The translations under genes were made by a program, and so were the position numbers. From positions 1-64,000 of the forward strand of contig CAOKWH010000003.1 in the NCBI GenBank assembly GCA_948473085.1: DNA of 64,000 bases. Direction: 5' to 3'. This DNA comes from an uncultured Clostridia bacterium (GTDB taxonomy: Bacteria; Bacillota; Clostridia; Oscillospirales; Ruminococcaceae). The notes under the pieces are model-generated. The model ran no database searches, was not told the origin of the DNA, and saw only the letters and a list, made by a program, of their open reading frames with translations. Position 1 is the first letter of the stretch. The number at the start of each line of letters is the position of its first letter. This document shows, in pieces, positions 17,310 through 25,849 of the stretch.

Positions 17310-18440
17310 ATGGCAAAAAGAATTTCTGCAATCTTTTTTCTTTCCGCTGTTTTTACAGTGGCTGGAATTTTATTACTGCGCCTGACTGCCGGGGGCGCCG
17401 CTGAAATAGAGCTGAACTTACAAACACTGGTAAGCGGGGAATTTTCCGGCCAGATGGAGGCTTTCTCCCAAGAGAACCTCCCGCTGAACACCCTGCTGGA
17501 ACACCTTGCCATCGACTTTAAAATTTTTGGCGGCGCAGCGGAGATAGACGGCGTTTTGGTGGGGGAAACCATGTTGATGAAGAATGTGGAGGAGCCGGAT
17601 GAAGAAATAACAGCCCAGAACCAACAAATGATAGCCAATTTTGCCCAGAACAGCAAGCAGCATACCTATTTGATGCTGCTGCCCACGGCCTGCGCCATCA
17701 AACAGCAGGAACTGCCCGAGTCCATTGCACTGTTTAACCAGCGCAGTTTTATTGACGATGTTTATAACCAGCTGTCCGGCAGTGTTTCGGTGGTGGATAC
17801 CTATCTGAAGCTGCTCTCAGGTATGGAGGAGTATATCTACTATCGTACACAGGATAATTTAACGCCTATGGGCGGGTATCTCATCTATGAGCAGCTGGGC
17901 AAACGCCTGGGCATCTCGCCGCTGCGGTCCATCGGCCAATTTGATTTGGACTACAGCAATCGGGAGTTTTATGGAAACCTGTATCAGCAGCTTCCCTGTC
18001 GCAGCATTGCGCCGGACCGCATTGTGATGTACCGGTTTTCCAAATATCGCCGGGAATATAAGGTTACTCATTATCGGGATGGGGAACAATGGACCTACTA
18101 TACCTTGTTCCCGGAATTTGTAACCCAGCTGCGCCCGAAGAACAGTTACGATGTGGTACTGGGGGGCCTTACCCCTGTTACCACCCTGAAAAGCTCAGTT
18201 GGCAATGACAACAGCCTGCTCATCTTTGCGGACGATACTGCGCTGAGCTACATCCCTTTTTTAATGGTACATTACAGCAATATTGCCATTGTAGATGTGC
18301 GAAATGCCACACCGGAGGATCTGGAAACAGTTTCTCTGGAGGAGTATAACCAGGTGCTGTTTGGGGTATCGGTGGATACTTTTATGCACCAGGATATATC
18401 TCCTGTTATCGGCTATTTCCTGCCGGAAAAAGCAGAATAA
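17310..18440 (+). CDS. DHHW/AlgJ-like exported protein with lost catalytic motifs
   Basis: 376 residues with one N-terminal membrane anchor (about 7-25). The order of segments follows the DHHW (SGNH-like) family: YYRTQDNLTPMGGY stands where YYRTDHHWTPLGAY is expected, and LLIFADDTALSYIPFL where LLIIKDSFANSFVPFL is expected. Thus both the His motif and the nucleophilic Ser are replaced. In alginate and related systems the partner protein passes acyl groups to extracellular polymers; this copy is unlikely to do so. Follows GAAGGAAGGGGG and forms a pair with the preceding MBOAT-like gene. Confidence 0.75.
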   Translation: MAKRISAIFFLSAVFTVAGILLLRLTAGGAAEIELNLQTLVSGEFSGQMEAFSQENLPLNTLLEHLAIDFKIFGGAAEIDGVLVGETMLMKNVEEPDEEITAQNQQMIANFAQNSKQHTYLMLLPTACAIKQQELPESIALFNQRSFIDDVYNQLSGSVSVVDTYLKLLSGMEEYIYYRTQDNLTPMGGYLIYEQLGKRLGISPLRSIGQFDLDYSNREFYGNLYQQLPCRSIAPDRIVMYRFSKYRREYKVTHYRDGEQWTYYTLFPEFVTQLRPKNSYDVVLGGLTPVTTLKSSVGNDNSLLIFADDTALSYIPFLMVHYSNIAIVDVRNATPEDLETVSLEEYNQVLFGVSVDTFMHQDISPVIGYFLPEKAE

Positions 18441-18480
18441 AACCCACCCTGATCTACCTTTCAGGGTGGGTTTCCTTTTT
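18441..18480. terminator. Terminator after the DHHW-like gene, shared with convergent yoaK-like gene
   Basis: 12-bp stem AACCCACCCTGA/TCAGGGTGGGTT (18441-18452/18461-18472) followed on the plus strand by TCCTTTTT. The convergent gene stops in its loop. Confidence 0.85.
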
Positions 18481-19146
18481 CTCCTGCCGCAGCAGGGTAT
18501 AGCAGATGGCAAGGGGGATTAAACAGAACAGGATGGTTATTTGCCCCAGCCACTGGGTGAACAGGCCGCCTAAAATAGCACTGAGGATAAAAATAAGAAT
18601 GATGCCGTAATAATGGGCGGCTTTGGCCCCTTCGCCGGGGTGGCGCAGGGCAAAGCAGCGATAAAAAGCTTCGGTGGCGCTGCGCAGGTTCCCGGTGCAC
18701 ATTGTAGTGGCATAGGCGTACCCGTTTATTTTTCGGAAAGTGTCCAGCTGCAGCCCGCAAATAATGGCAATTACGGTGTTGGCGGCACTATCGCCGGCGC
18801 CGCTGGGGAGAGAGGCGGTGACTAACATCAGCGCCCCCTCCAATAGCAGCACCCCCTGTTTCCAGTGGAGCTGCGGGTGGCGTTCCAGTAGGGTTTTTAT
18901 CCACTCGGCCAAATAAACCCCTGCGCCAAAGCCCAGGACAGGAATAAGGTATTTGACCGCCACCGGCCAGTTGCCCGCTGCCAGGTGCATGCCAAAGTTT
19001 GCTATGTTGGCTGTTTGGCCGTTGGCAAACACATGGCCCCGGCCTATATAGGAATAGGTTTCCAAAAAGCCGCCGATTATTGTAAGCAGAATGCCAAAGT
19101 GCAGCGTATCGGATACCTTATCCAGGGTTTTATTTTGCAGTTCCAT
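18454..19146 (-). CDS. YoaK/DUF1275-family membrane protein
   Basis: 230 residues with about six membrane helices. GGFLETYSYIGRGHVFANGQTANI and the C-terminal half with CGLQLDTFRKINGYAYATTMCTGN are the two DUF1275 repeats (glycine-rich, G.....T.MTGN type). The role of the family is not established; small-molecule transport is often proposed. The start at 19146 is set by AGGAGG 9 bases upstream; the open frame extends further but there overlaps a glycosyltransferase gene. Confidence 0.85.
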   Translation of the reverse strand: MELQNKTLDKVSDTLHFGILLTIIGGFLETYSYIGRGHVFANGQTANIANFGMHLAAGNWPVAVKYLIPVLGFGAGVYLAEWIKTLLERHPQLHWKQGVLLLEGALMLVTASLPSGAGDSAANTVIAIICGLQLDTFRKINGYAYATTMCTGNLRSATEAFYRCFALRHPGEGAKAAHYYGIILIFILSAILGGLFTQWLGQITILFCLIPLAICYTLLRQEKKETHPER

Positions 19147-19179
19147 TCCTTTATTCCTCCTATAGCTATAAACAAGGGT

Positions 19180-19188
19180 ATTATAGCA
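19180..19188 (-). promoter_or_regulatory. Extended -10 promoter of the yoaK-like gene
   Basis: TGC-TATAAT on the minus strand (19188-19180). No good -35 box 17 bases upstream (GAACAA), so the TG extension probably matters. Confidence 0.55.
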
Positions 19189-19245
19189 CATTCTATCCGG
19201 CTTGTTCTGCCAAAGATACCATGGATTTTCCCCTGGATGTTGTGC

Positions 19246-19286
19246 AGAAAAGAAATTCCCCCGGAGCCGGATTGGCGCCAGGGGAA
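19246..19286 (-). terminator. Terminator of the collagen-like/glycosyltransferase operon
   Basis: Minus-strand TTCCCC...GGGGAA stem (19286-19281/19261-19256) with inner GC pairs, followed by TTTCTTTTC, 10 bases past the glycosyltransferase stop. Confidence 0.7.
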
Positions 19287-19295
19287 GGAGAGGGG

Positions 19296-20381
19296 TTAAT
19301 TTTTGGTTATTAGTTTGGTTAGCAGGGCTGCATTGCCCTGCAGCCTGGTATCCTCTGGGGATAGGGCCAGCGCAGCGTTGGCCTCGGCAAGGGCTTCTGC
19401 CAAACGCCCGGTGCGATGCAGTGCAATACAGCGCAGGTCGTGGGGCAGACTGCCCCAAGCGTCTGCCTCGCAGATGTAGCTTTGAGGCCGTTGGGTCAGG
19501 GCCAGAGCGCAACCAGTAAAATAAAGCACCCCATCCCAGTTTTCCTGCTTGTAGAGGAGCCAGGCCAAATCCACATAGGCTTCCCGAAGATGGGGGGCCT
19601 CCGCAATGGCTTGCAGGTACCAGTTCCGGGCAGTTTCGGGCTGGCCTTTTTGGATATAGCACCGGGCAATATAGCGCATAGAGGCAGCCCGCTCATCCCG
19701 CCAGGTGGCAGTGGGCATTGTCAGGTGGTGCCGCAGGGTACAAATGCTGTCATCCCATCGCTGTTTGTACATATACTCCCGCCCCAGGTAGTACATGTTC
19801 CGGTCGTCCTCCGGGGCCTCCTGCACCGAAAGTTCCAGCAGCGGCAGGTACTGCCCGCGGGATTTTTCTGGATCAGGAAAGTGGTCCAGCTGCATGCCGT
19901 CAACTGTGATAATCCCACCGGGGCGGCCTGGGCCGACCCATTCCAGCACTTCATGCACTGGATGAATCCACCGGTATCCATGCCGGGCATGGATTTTTTC
20001 ACTCCAGAATACAACGCCCTCCTGGCCGCTGGGAGTAAAGCTCCAGGTAAACCGGTATCTGGCCTGGGAGGTATCGGGTTGCCAGGCCTGTTCCAGCTTG
20101 TTGCGCCAGCCGGGATGAAAAACCTCATCCAAATCGGTGCAGACGCAAATATCCACATCGTCGGGTACCAGCTCCAAGGAGCGGTTTCGGGCTGTATCAA
20201 ACCGCCAGGGGTGAATTTCTTCCACTGTTACCTGAGCCCCTCCAGCCCGCAACAGGTCAGGTGTCTGGTCGGTGGAACCGGTATCCAGCACAACAATGGT
20301 GTCGGCTTCCGACATGGAATTTAGCCAACGCCGGACAAACTGAGCTTCGTTTTTACAGATGGCATAGACAGCAATTTTCAT
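19296..20381 (-). CDS. Family 2 glycosyltransferase with C-terminal TPR repeats
   Basis: 361 residues. GT-A fold start VYAICKNEAQFVRRWL, VLDTGSTDQT and the nucleotide/metal motif CTDLDEVF (about 78-85). From about residue 190 the chain turns into TPR-like repeats (YYLGREYMYKQRWDDSI, RYIARCYIQKGQPETARNWY, AYVDLAWLLYKQ), which could bind the acceptor protein. No signal peptide, so it acts in the cytoplasm. It lies 56 bases downstream of a Thr-rich collagen-like protein gene on the same strand with no terminator between, which suggests it glycosylates that protein. Its own ribosome site is weak. Confidence 0.85.
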   Translation of the reverse strand: MKIAVYAICKNEAQFVRRWLNSMSEADTIVVLDTGSTDQTPDLLRAGGAQVTVEEIHPWRFDTARNRSLELVPDDVDICVCTDLDEVFHPGWRNKLEQAWQPDTSQARYRFTWSFTPSGQEGVVFWSEKIHARHGYRWIHPVHEVLEWVGPGRPGGIITVDGMQLDHFPDPEKSRGQYLPLLELSVQEAPEDDRNMYYLGREYMYKQRWDDSICTLRHHLTMPTATWRDERAASMRYIARCYIQKGQPETARNWYLQAIAEAPHLREAYVDLAWLLYKQENWDGVLYFTGCALALTQRPQSYICEADAWGSLPHDLRCIALHRTGRLAEALAEANAALALSPEDTRLQGNAALLTKLITKN

Positions 20382-20437
20382 GGGAATTGTTCATCTCACT
20401 TTAATTTTTTGGCGGGAAGGAACGGGGAAAGAACCAA

Positions 20438-21394
20438 TCAGGTGGAGAGAAGGCCAGCTGCCCGAAGGTTGGCCAGCAACAGATTGAACTGTGTTTGAAC
20501 ATTGGTAGGGTCTGTAGCATCTGCAACAGGTGCAGCAGGTGTAACAGTACCAGCAGGCCCAGTGGGACCGGTGGGCCCTTCAGGACCAGCGGCACCCGCG
20601 GGACCGGCAGGCCCGGTGGGGCCCTGAGGACCAGTGGCGCCAGCAGCACCAGCAGGCCCGGTGGGACCCTGGGGACCAGCAGCACCCGCAGCACCAGCAG
20701 GCCCGGTGGGACCCTGAGGTCCGGCGGCACCCATAGTACCAGCAGGCCCGGTGGGACCCTGAGGACCAGCAGCGCCAGCAGGCCCGGTGGGGCCCTGAGG
20801 GCCAGTGGCACCAGCAGCACCGGCAGGCCCGGTGGGACCCTGGGAACCAGCAGCGCCCGCGGGACCGGCAGGCCCGGTGGGACCCTGAGGTCCGGCGGCA
20901 CCAACAGCACCGGCAGGCCCGGTGGGACCCTGGGGACCAGCAGCACCCGCAGCACCAGCAGGCCCGGTGGGACCCTGAGGTCCGGCGGCACCCATAGTAC
21001 CAGCAGGCCCGGTGGGGCCCTGAGGGCCAACAGCACCAGGTTCACCCTGTGGCCCCTGAATGCCCTGGATACCCTGCGGGCCTTGCGCCCCCTGCATACC
21101 CTGTGGGCCTTGCGGGCCGGTTTCGCCGCGGGGGATAACAAAGTTTAAGATGGGGTTCTGGTCGGTGCCGCTGTTGGTTACACTGGCCTCAGCACCAGGC
21201 GCGCCGGTGATGGTGCTGCCCACAGTAACTGTATTGGGGCAAACAGGGTAGGGGCAGTTCATATTGCCACAGCCACAGTTGTTGCAGCCATTGCAGCCAC
21301 AGCCGCCGCATGTATTTCCGCCGCAGTCCTGAGGGGTGTTGCAGCTGCCCGGACAAAAGTTTGTCGAACAGCCGGAATTTCTATAGATGTTCAT
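20438..21394 (-). CDS. Collagen-like protein with Cys-rich head (exosporium/spore-surface type)
   Basis: 318 residues. Head (1-55) with 12 cysteines in short CxxC and CxC steps; a linker with a sequence like [20 protein letters not shown]; about 65 GXY triplets (about 88-283) built mainly from [10 protein letters not shown] units; and a short tail ending [15 protein letters not shown] that may trimerise. Each unit carries one Thr, a possible O-glycosylation site as in BclA proteins. The head could cross-link through disulphides. No signal peptide is seen, as with many spore-coat proteins. Start 21394 follows AAAGGAG. Spore-surface location is an inference from family resemblance. Confidence 0.85.
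   Translation of the reverse strand: MNIYRNSGCSTNFCPGSCNTPQDCGGNTCGGCGCNGCNNCGCGNMNCPYPVCPNTVTVGSTITGAPGAEASVTNSGTDQNPILNFVIPRGETGPQGPQGMQGAQGPQGIQGIQGPQGEPGAVGPQGPTGPAGTMGAAGPQGPTGPAGAAGAAGPQGPTGPAGAVGAAGPQGPTGPAGPAGAAGSQGPTGPAGAAGATGPQGPTGPAGAAGPQGPTGPAGTMGAAGPQGPTGPAGAAGAAGPQGPTGPAGAAGATGPQGPTGPAGPAGAAGPEGPTGPTGPAGTVTPAAPVADATDPTNVQTQFNLLLANLRAAGLLST
20560..21060. repeat. GXY-coding tandem repeat array with a 103-bp exact duplication
   Basis: Imperfect 27-39-bp units encode the collagen triplets. Bases 20653-20755 recur without change at 20914-21016 (offset 261 bp, 87 codons), so the array has grown by in-frame duplication and can be expected to vary in length. Confidence 0.85.
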
Positions 21395-21470
21395 TGGCAG
21401 ACTCCTTTGCAGTTTATTTGCGCAGGAAGCCACTTGCCCTGCGCCTATAACCATCATATGTAAGGGGTGA
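21395..21470 (-). promoter_or_regulatory. 5' leader of the collagen-like gene with hairpin
   Basis: A 7-bp hairpin GCGCAGG/CCTGCGC (21444-21438/21426-21420) lies about 20 bases before the ribosome site. No sigma-A promoter is evident. CATATGATG at 21460-21452 with an ACC 15 bases upstream weakly resembles sporulation (sigma-E/K) -10 and -35 elements; this is a suggestion only. Confidence 0.35.
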
Positions 21471-21565
21471 AAAAAGGTTCCCGTTTTTTCATAGATGTGT
21501 TATACTGCTTTGGGGAACAAAAGCCTGAGAGGGGCAAAAAGTTTTTCAAACGCAGCAAAAACCAC

Positions 21566-21594
21566 TTGCATCTTTTATTCTGCTGTGCTATTAT
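21566..21594 (+). promoter_or_regulatory. Promoter of rplS
   Basis: TTGCAT (21566-21571), 17-bp spacer, TATTAT (21589-21594). Confidence 0.65.
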
Positions 21595-21600
21595 ACTATA

Positions 21601-21713
21601 GCATACTATGACCGGGTGCATGCCCCGGGGTTTGATGCCCTGCCAATTGGCAGTGACATTAAAGCAGGCAATCCTCTGCCGTTTTATCGGGAATGAATGC
21701 TTGTATATTTTAA
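21601..21713 (+). promoter_or_regulatory. Structured leader of rplS
   Basis: About 110 untranslated bases containing a CCGGG/CCCGG stem (21612-21629) and the palindrome GCCAATTGGC. L19 leaders are known regulatory RNAs in Firmicutes; whether this one belongs to that family needs a covariance search. Confidence 0.35.
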
Positions 21714-21728
21714 GGAGGAAGTATCAAA

Positions 21729-22070
21729 ATGGATGCTTTGAAGTTCATGGCAGAAAGCTGCATGAAGAAGGACCTTCCCACTGTAAACATCGGCGACACT
21801 GTTCGCGTAGGTGTTAAGATTAGGGAAGGCGAGCGGGAGAGAATACAGGCCTTTGAGGGTACTGTAATTGCCAAGAAGCACGGCGGTATTGCCGAAACCT
21901 TCACAGTTCGCAGAGTGGCCCATGGTGTAGGAATTGAAAGAGTATTCCCCATCCACTCCCCAAATGTGGTAAGCGTTGAGGTTGTAAGAAGTGGTAAGGT
22001 TCGCAGAGCCAAGCTCTACTACCTGAGAGATCGCGTTGGTAAGGCTGCCAAGGTTAAGGAAGCCAAGTAA
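21729..22070 (+). CDS. rplS: 50S ribosomal protein L19
   Basis: 113 residues, the normal length. [25 protein letters not shown] and [16 protein letters not shown] segments are characteristic. L19 sits at the 30S-50S interface. AAGGAGG precedes the ATG. As in Bacillus it is followed by rbgA, but here a terminator separates them. Confidence 0.98.
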   Translation: MDALKFMAESCMKKDLPTVNIGDTVRVGVKIREGERERIQAFEGTVIAKKHGGIAETFTVRRVAHGVGIERVFPIHSPNVVSVEVVRSGKVRRAKLYYLRDRVGKAAKVKEAK

Positions 22071-22081
22071 TTCCACAGAGC

Positions 22082-22115
22082 AAAAAGGAGCCTTTCGAGG
22101 TTCCTTTTTTGTTTT
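22082..22115 (+). terminator. Terminator of rplS
   Basis: AAGGAGCC-TTTCGA-GGTTCCTT stem followed by TTTTGTTTT. Confidence 0.9.
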
Positions 22116-22203
22116 ATCTGGGAAAATAACTATACAACACCGTCTTTTTAGGGTAAAATAGAACAATGAATTACCCTGTTGTTAGCATAAAGGAGATGGG
22201 AAA

Positions 22204-23088
22204 ATGATAGATGCCCAATCGATACAGTGGTTCCCGGGCCACATGGCAAAGACCCGCCGGCTTATGGCAGAAAACCTGCGGCTGGTGGATATTGTGGTGG
22301 AAATTGCCGATGCCCGCATACCACAGAGCAGCCGTAACCCGGAGATGGATAGGATTGTGGGGCAGAAACCCCGGATTATTCTGCTGAACAAGTGCGATGT
22401 GGCCGACCCTAACCTTACAGTTAGATGGTGCGACTACTATCGCTCCAGGCAGATTGTGGCCATCCCCACCGACTGCAAGAGCGGCAGGGGGCTAAACGAG
22501 CTGATTCCTGGGGCGCGCCAGGCACTGGATGAGGTCATGCGCCGCCGGGAGAAGAAAGGGATGTCCCAAAAGCTGCTGCGCATGATGGTGGTTGGCATTC
22601 CCAATGTGGGCAAATCCTCTTTGATTAACAAACTCTCCGGTAGCAAGTGCGCCAAGGTGGAGGACCGCCCCGGCGTTACCCGCGGCAAGCAGTGGGTTAG
22701 CCTGGGGGATGGGGTGGAACTGCTGGATATGCCCGGCGTGCTCTGGCCCAAGTTTGATGATAAGCTGGTGGGGGAGCGGCTGGCCTTTATTGGCTCCATC
22801 AAGGACGATATTTTGGATATTGAGCACCTGGCTATGCGCTTTTTGCAGGATATGGCCGAAAACTATCCCCAGCTGATCGCCGCCCGCTATAACATTACAC
22901 AAGAGGAAATGGAGGGCAAGGATGGCTATGACCTGCTGGAACTGGTGGGCCGCAAGCGCGGCATGCTCCAGTCCGGCGGGGTTGTAAATACAGAGCGGGC
23001 CGCCATTACGGTTATGGACGAGTTCCGCGGCGGCAAACTGGGCCGTATTACTTTGGAAAAGCCCCCCTATCCCGAAAAGAAGGAGTAA
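22204..23088 (+). CDS. rbgA: Ribosome biogenesis GTPase YlqF/RbgA
   Basis: 294 residues. Circularly permuted GTPase: G4 (NKCD) comes before G1 (GIPNVGKSS) and G3 (DMPG). N-terminal IQWFPGHMAKTRR is the family hallmark. The protein drives late assembly of the 50S subunit by acting on L6 and H81-H85. AAGGAG precedes the ATG. First gene of a run rbgA-PHP-rnhB-yraN-dipeptidase-thrC with short gaps or overlaps. Confidence 0.96.
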   Translation: MIDAQSIQWFPGHMAKTRRLMAENLRLVDIVVEIADARIPQSSRNPEMDRIVGQKPRIILLNKCDVADPNLTVRWCDYYRSRQIVAIPTDCKSGRGLNELIPGARQALDEVMRRREKKGMSQKLLRMMVVGIPNVGKSSLINKLSGSKCAKVEDRPGVTRGKQWVSLGDGVELLDMPGVLWPKFDDKLVGERLAFIGSIKDDILDIEHLAMRFLQDMAENYPQLIAARYNITQEEMEGKDGYDLLELVGRKRGMLQSGGVVNTERAAITVMDEFRGGKLGRITLEKPPYPEKKE

Positions 23089-23091
23089 CTT

Positions 23092-23922
23092 ATGCTAAAA
23101 AGCTCGGTGCACAACCACTCCACCTGGTGTGACGGGAAAAACACCCTGGAAGAAATGGCCGCAGCGGCCTGTTCTGCCGGTTTTACCGACTTTGGGTTTT
23201 CCGGGCATACCTATGTGGGTTTTGTCAATTTTGGCGTTCGGGATGAGCTGGCCTATGCCGCCCAAATCCGGCAGCTGGCCAAGGAATACCAGGGCAGAAT
23301 GTGCCTGTATGCCGGTATGGAGCATGATTATTACTATCCGGTGGCCCATCGAGAGGTGATGGATTACATCATCGGCTCGGTGCACGAAATCCAGTCTCCG
23401 GCCATTGGCCGGCGCTATATTATTGATGGGCCAAAGCAGAGTGTTCTGGCCTGCCGGGAGGAGGTGTTTGGGGGCGATGGGTTGGCTATGGCCGAATATT
23501 TTTACGAGATTACAGCCAAAAATGCAGAACAGTACCGCCCAGAGGTTATCGGCCACTTTGATTTGATTGTTAAAAACAATGCGGACGGCAGCTTATTTGA
23601 TGAACAGAGCCCGCGGTACCGTTCGGCGGCGCTGGACGCACTGGCCTGCTGCTGTGCTGCCGACCCGGTGTTTGAAGTGAACACCGGGGGTATCTTCCGT
23701 GGCTACCGGGCCAAACCCTATCCGGACCCTTTCCTGCTTCGGGAACTGTTGGAACGCAACGCCCGGGTGATGATAAACGCAGATGCCCATGAAACGGCTG
23801 CTATCTGCTTTTATTTTTCCGAATGTCTGGAGCTGCTCCATGCCATTGGCTACCGGAGCATCTGGGTTTGGGAGAAGGGCGAATTTGTGGAGCGGGGCAT
23901 AGCTGAGCTTTCGCAGCCATAG
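23092..23922 (+). CDS. PHP-domain phosphatase, histidinol-phosphatase-like
   Basis: 276 residues. All PHP metal motifs are present: HNHSTWCDG at the N-terminus, GMEHDY, GSVHEI, GHFDL and NADAH. The size and motif spacing fit histidinol-phosphatases of the HisK/PHP type, which remove phosphate from L-histidinol phosphate, but no his genes are near, so another phosphoester may be the substrate. The ribosome site is the end of rbgA (AAGGAGTAA), so the two are coupled. Confidence 0.8.
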   Translation: MLKSSVHNHSTWCDGKNTLEEMAAAACSAGFTDFGFSGHTYVGFVNFGVRDELAYAAQIRQLAKEYQGRMCLYAGMEHDYYYPVAHREVMDYIIGSVHEIQSPAIGRRYIIDGPKQSVLACREEVFGGDGLAMAEYFYEITAKNAEQYRPEVIGHFDLIVKNNADGSLFDEQSPRYRSAALDALACCCAADPVFEVNTGGIFRGYRAKPYPDPFLLRELLERNARVMINADAHETAAICFYFSECLELLHAIGYRSIWVWEKGEFVERGIAELSQP

Positions 23923-23935
23923 AGAGAGGTGCAAT

Positions 23936-24544
23936 ATGGACCAACTTATTTTGGACCAGAACTATTATAATCGGGGCATCCAGCTGCTCTGTGGCGTGGA
24001 TGAGGCGGGCCGCGGCCCGTTGGCCGGCCCGGTGTTTGCCGCCGCTGTTATCCTGCGTCCGGATTGCGTTTTGGAGGGAATCAACGACTCCAAGAAGCTC
24101 TCGGAAAAAAAGCGGGAACAGCTTTTTGAGGTGATACAGCAGCAGGCGCTGGCCTGGTGCATCGCCTCGGCGGATGAGGGGGAGATTGACCAGCTCAACA
24201 TCTTGAAAGCCACCTTTCTGGCCATGCGCCGGGCAGTGGAGGGGCTGCAGCCTGTCCCGGAATTTGTCCTGGTGGATGGCAACGCCAACCCGGTGCTGTC
24301 CATTGCCACCGAAACGGTGGTGAAGGGGGATGCCCAATCCCAGTCGATAGCCGCGGCCTCCGTTTTAGCCAAAGTTGCCCGGGACCGCTATATGCTGGAG
24401 CTGGACAGGCAGTACCCACAGTACAACTTTAAAAAGCATAAGGGCTATCCCACGAAGGAGCATTACCGGCTGTTGGATGAATACGGCATTTCCCCGGTGC
24501 ACCGCCGCAGCTTTTTGAAAAAGCGGACGGGAGGGGTCGGGTGA
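23936..24544 (+). CDS. rnhB: Ribonuclease HII
   Basis: 202 residues. The GVDEAGRGPLAGPV motif holds the first catalytic Asp-Glu pair; VDGNA and KVARDR complete the site. It cleaves the RNA strand of RNA-DNA hybrids and removes misincorporated ribonucleotides. The C-terminus has HKGYPTKEHY and SPVHRRSF, typical of bacterial HII. GAGAGAGG precedes ATG; its stop overlaps the yraN start. Confidence 0.97.
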   Translation: MDQLILDQNYYNRGIQLLCGVDEAGRGPLAGPVFAAAVILRPDCVLEGINDSKKLSEKKREQLFEVIQQQALAWCIASADEGEIDQLNILKATFLAMRRAVEGLQPVPEFVLVDGNANPVLSIATETVVKGDAQSQSIAAASVLAKVARDRYMLELDRQYPQYNFKKHKGYPTKEHYRLLDEYGISPVHRRSFLKKRTGGVG

Positions 24545-24921
24545 ACGCCCTGGGGCAGTTCGGCGAGGAGTTTGCCTGTGAGGAGCTGGAACGCCTGGGT
24601 TTTCAGATTCTTCAGCGGGGCTGGCGGGCCAATCACGGCGAGATTGATATTATCGCCTTGGATGGCGGCTGCATTGCCTTTGTGGAGGTGAAAACCCGAC
24701 GAGAGGGCTATCAGGTACGGCCTATTCTGGCAGTGGATTACAAAAAGCGCCGCAAACTGGCCGAGACTGCCATCCGTTATCTGATGGAATACCCGGAATA
24801 CAAGGCTTGGCAGCCCCGGTTTGATATATTGGAGGTAGTGGCCCAGGGAAAGCCCGGCAGCTACCAGGTTGTTCAAAGTGAATATTGGAAGGGAGCATTC
24901 GATGTCTATGGATCTGTTTGA
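24541..24921 (+). CDS. yraN: UPF0102 family protein YraN
   Basis: 126 residues from GTG overlapping the rnhB stop (GTGA). GQFGEEFACEELERLGF, the catalytic-like GEIDIIALD...FVEVKTR and the C-terminal RFDILEVV give the restriction-endonuclease-like fold of UPF0102. It follows rnhB in many genomes; a DNA-processing role is suspected but not shown. Confidence 0.93.
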   Translation: MNALGQFGEEFACEELERLGFQILQRGWRANHGEIDIIALDGGCIAFVEVKTRREGYQVRPILAVDYKKRRKLAETAIRYLMEYPEYKAWQPRFDILEVVAQGKPGSYQVVQSEYWKGAFDVYGSV

Positions 24922-25834
24922 TCTGCACTGTGATACCATCACAGTCTGCAACAATAAAAATAAGCCCCTACGGCAGAACGATTTGCATGTTGATCTTTCC
25001 GCTCTGCCCCAGGGCAGCCGATGGGCCCAGGCGTTTGCAATCTTTGTCCCGGACCGTTACCGGGGGGAAGCGGCAAAGGGCTTTTTCCAAGAGAACTATG
25101 CGTTTTATCAGGAGCAGATGGCCAAGAATGCCGACCGTATCCTTCCGGTAACCAACTATGCCGAACTGCAGCAGGCATTTGCAGAGGGGAAGTTTGCCTC
25201 TATCCTGGCCATTGAAGGCGGGGCGGCTTTGGCTGGGGAGCTGGAGATGGTGGACTATGTCCGGGAATGCGGCGTGCGCCTGCTAACCCTGACCTGGAAC
25301 GGAGAGAACGAGCTGGGCAGCGGCTCGGCCACCAATCAAGGTCTGACCGAGTTTGGCCGCCAGGCAGTAGCCAGGATGGAGGAAAAGGGGATTATTGTGG
25401 ATGTTTCCCATCTGAACGATCAGGGCTTTGCCGACCTGTGCCGCATTGCCACCAAGCCGTTTATTGCCACCCATTCCAACAGCCGCAGTGTCTGTAACCA
25501 TCCCCGAAACCTGACAGACGAGCAGTTTTGCGCAATCCGGGACCGGGGTGGCCTGGTGGGTATGAACTATTACCGCCTCTTTATTCGGGAGGATGGCGTT
25601 TCCAACCATATATCCGATCTGACTGCCCATATCCACCATTTTCTGGCGCTGGGCGGGGAGGATATCCTCTGCCTGGGCTCCGATTTTGACGGTGCCGAAA
25701 TCCCGGACTATCTCAACGGCCTGGACCGGGTGGAAAACCTGCGGGCAGCGCTGTTGGCAGAGGGCCTTTCGGAAACGATTGTACAAAAGATATTCTATGA
25801 GAACGCCCGCCGCTTTTTTGAGAACTACCTGTAA
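24902..25834 (+). CDS. Membrane-dipeptidase-like metallopeptidase (family M19)
   Basis: 310 residues. DLFDLHCDT carries the HxD zinc pair; AIEGG, IVDVSHL, THSNSRSVC and LGSDFDGAE complete the M19 (renal dipeptidase) metal and substrate sites. Such enzymes split dipeptides, including D-amino-acid ones. No signal peptide, so it is cytoplasmic. The start at 24902 lies inside yraN, preceded by GGAAGGGAG. Confidence 0.9.
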   Translation: MSMDLFDLHCDTITVCNNKNKPLRQNDLHVDLSALPQGSRWAQAFAIFVPDRYRGEAAKGFFQENYAFYQEQMAKNADRILPVTNYAELQQAFAEGKFASILAIEGGAALAGELEMVDYVRECGVRLLTLTWNGENELGSGSATNQGLTEFGRQAVARMEEKGIIVDVSHLNDQGFADLCRIATKPFIATHSNSRSVCNHPRNLTDEQFCAIRDRGGLVGMNYYRLFIREDGVSNHISDLTAHIHHFLALGGEDILCLGSDFDGAEIPDYLNGLDRVENLRAALLAEGLSETIVQKIFYENARRFFENYL

Positions 25835-25849
25835 TGGAGGAATAAATAC

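Noticed and set aside
19147..19662. N-terminal extension of the YoaK-like protein
   Set aside because: The open frame continues upstream but crosses a terminator and a promoter and overlaps the glycosyltransferase gene; the AGGAGG site supports the start at 19146.
20560..21060. CRISPR-like array
   Set aside because: The units are in-frame collagen triplets of varying length, with no unique spacers and no cas genes.
20401..21141. Alternative minus frame through the collagen repeat (Leu/Val/Pro-rich) and a plus-strand Ser/Gly/Thr frame
   Set aside because: Both are by-products of the GXY-coding repeat; only the Gly-X-Y frame has a start with a ribosome site and a sensible head and tail.
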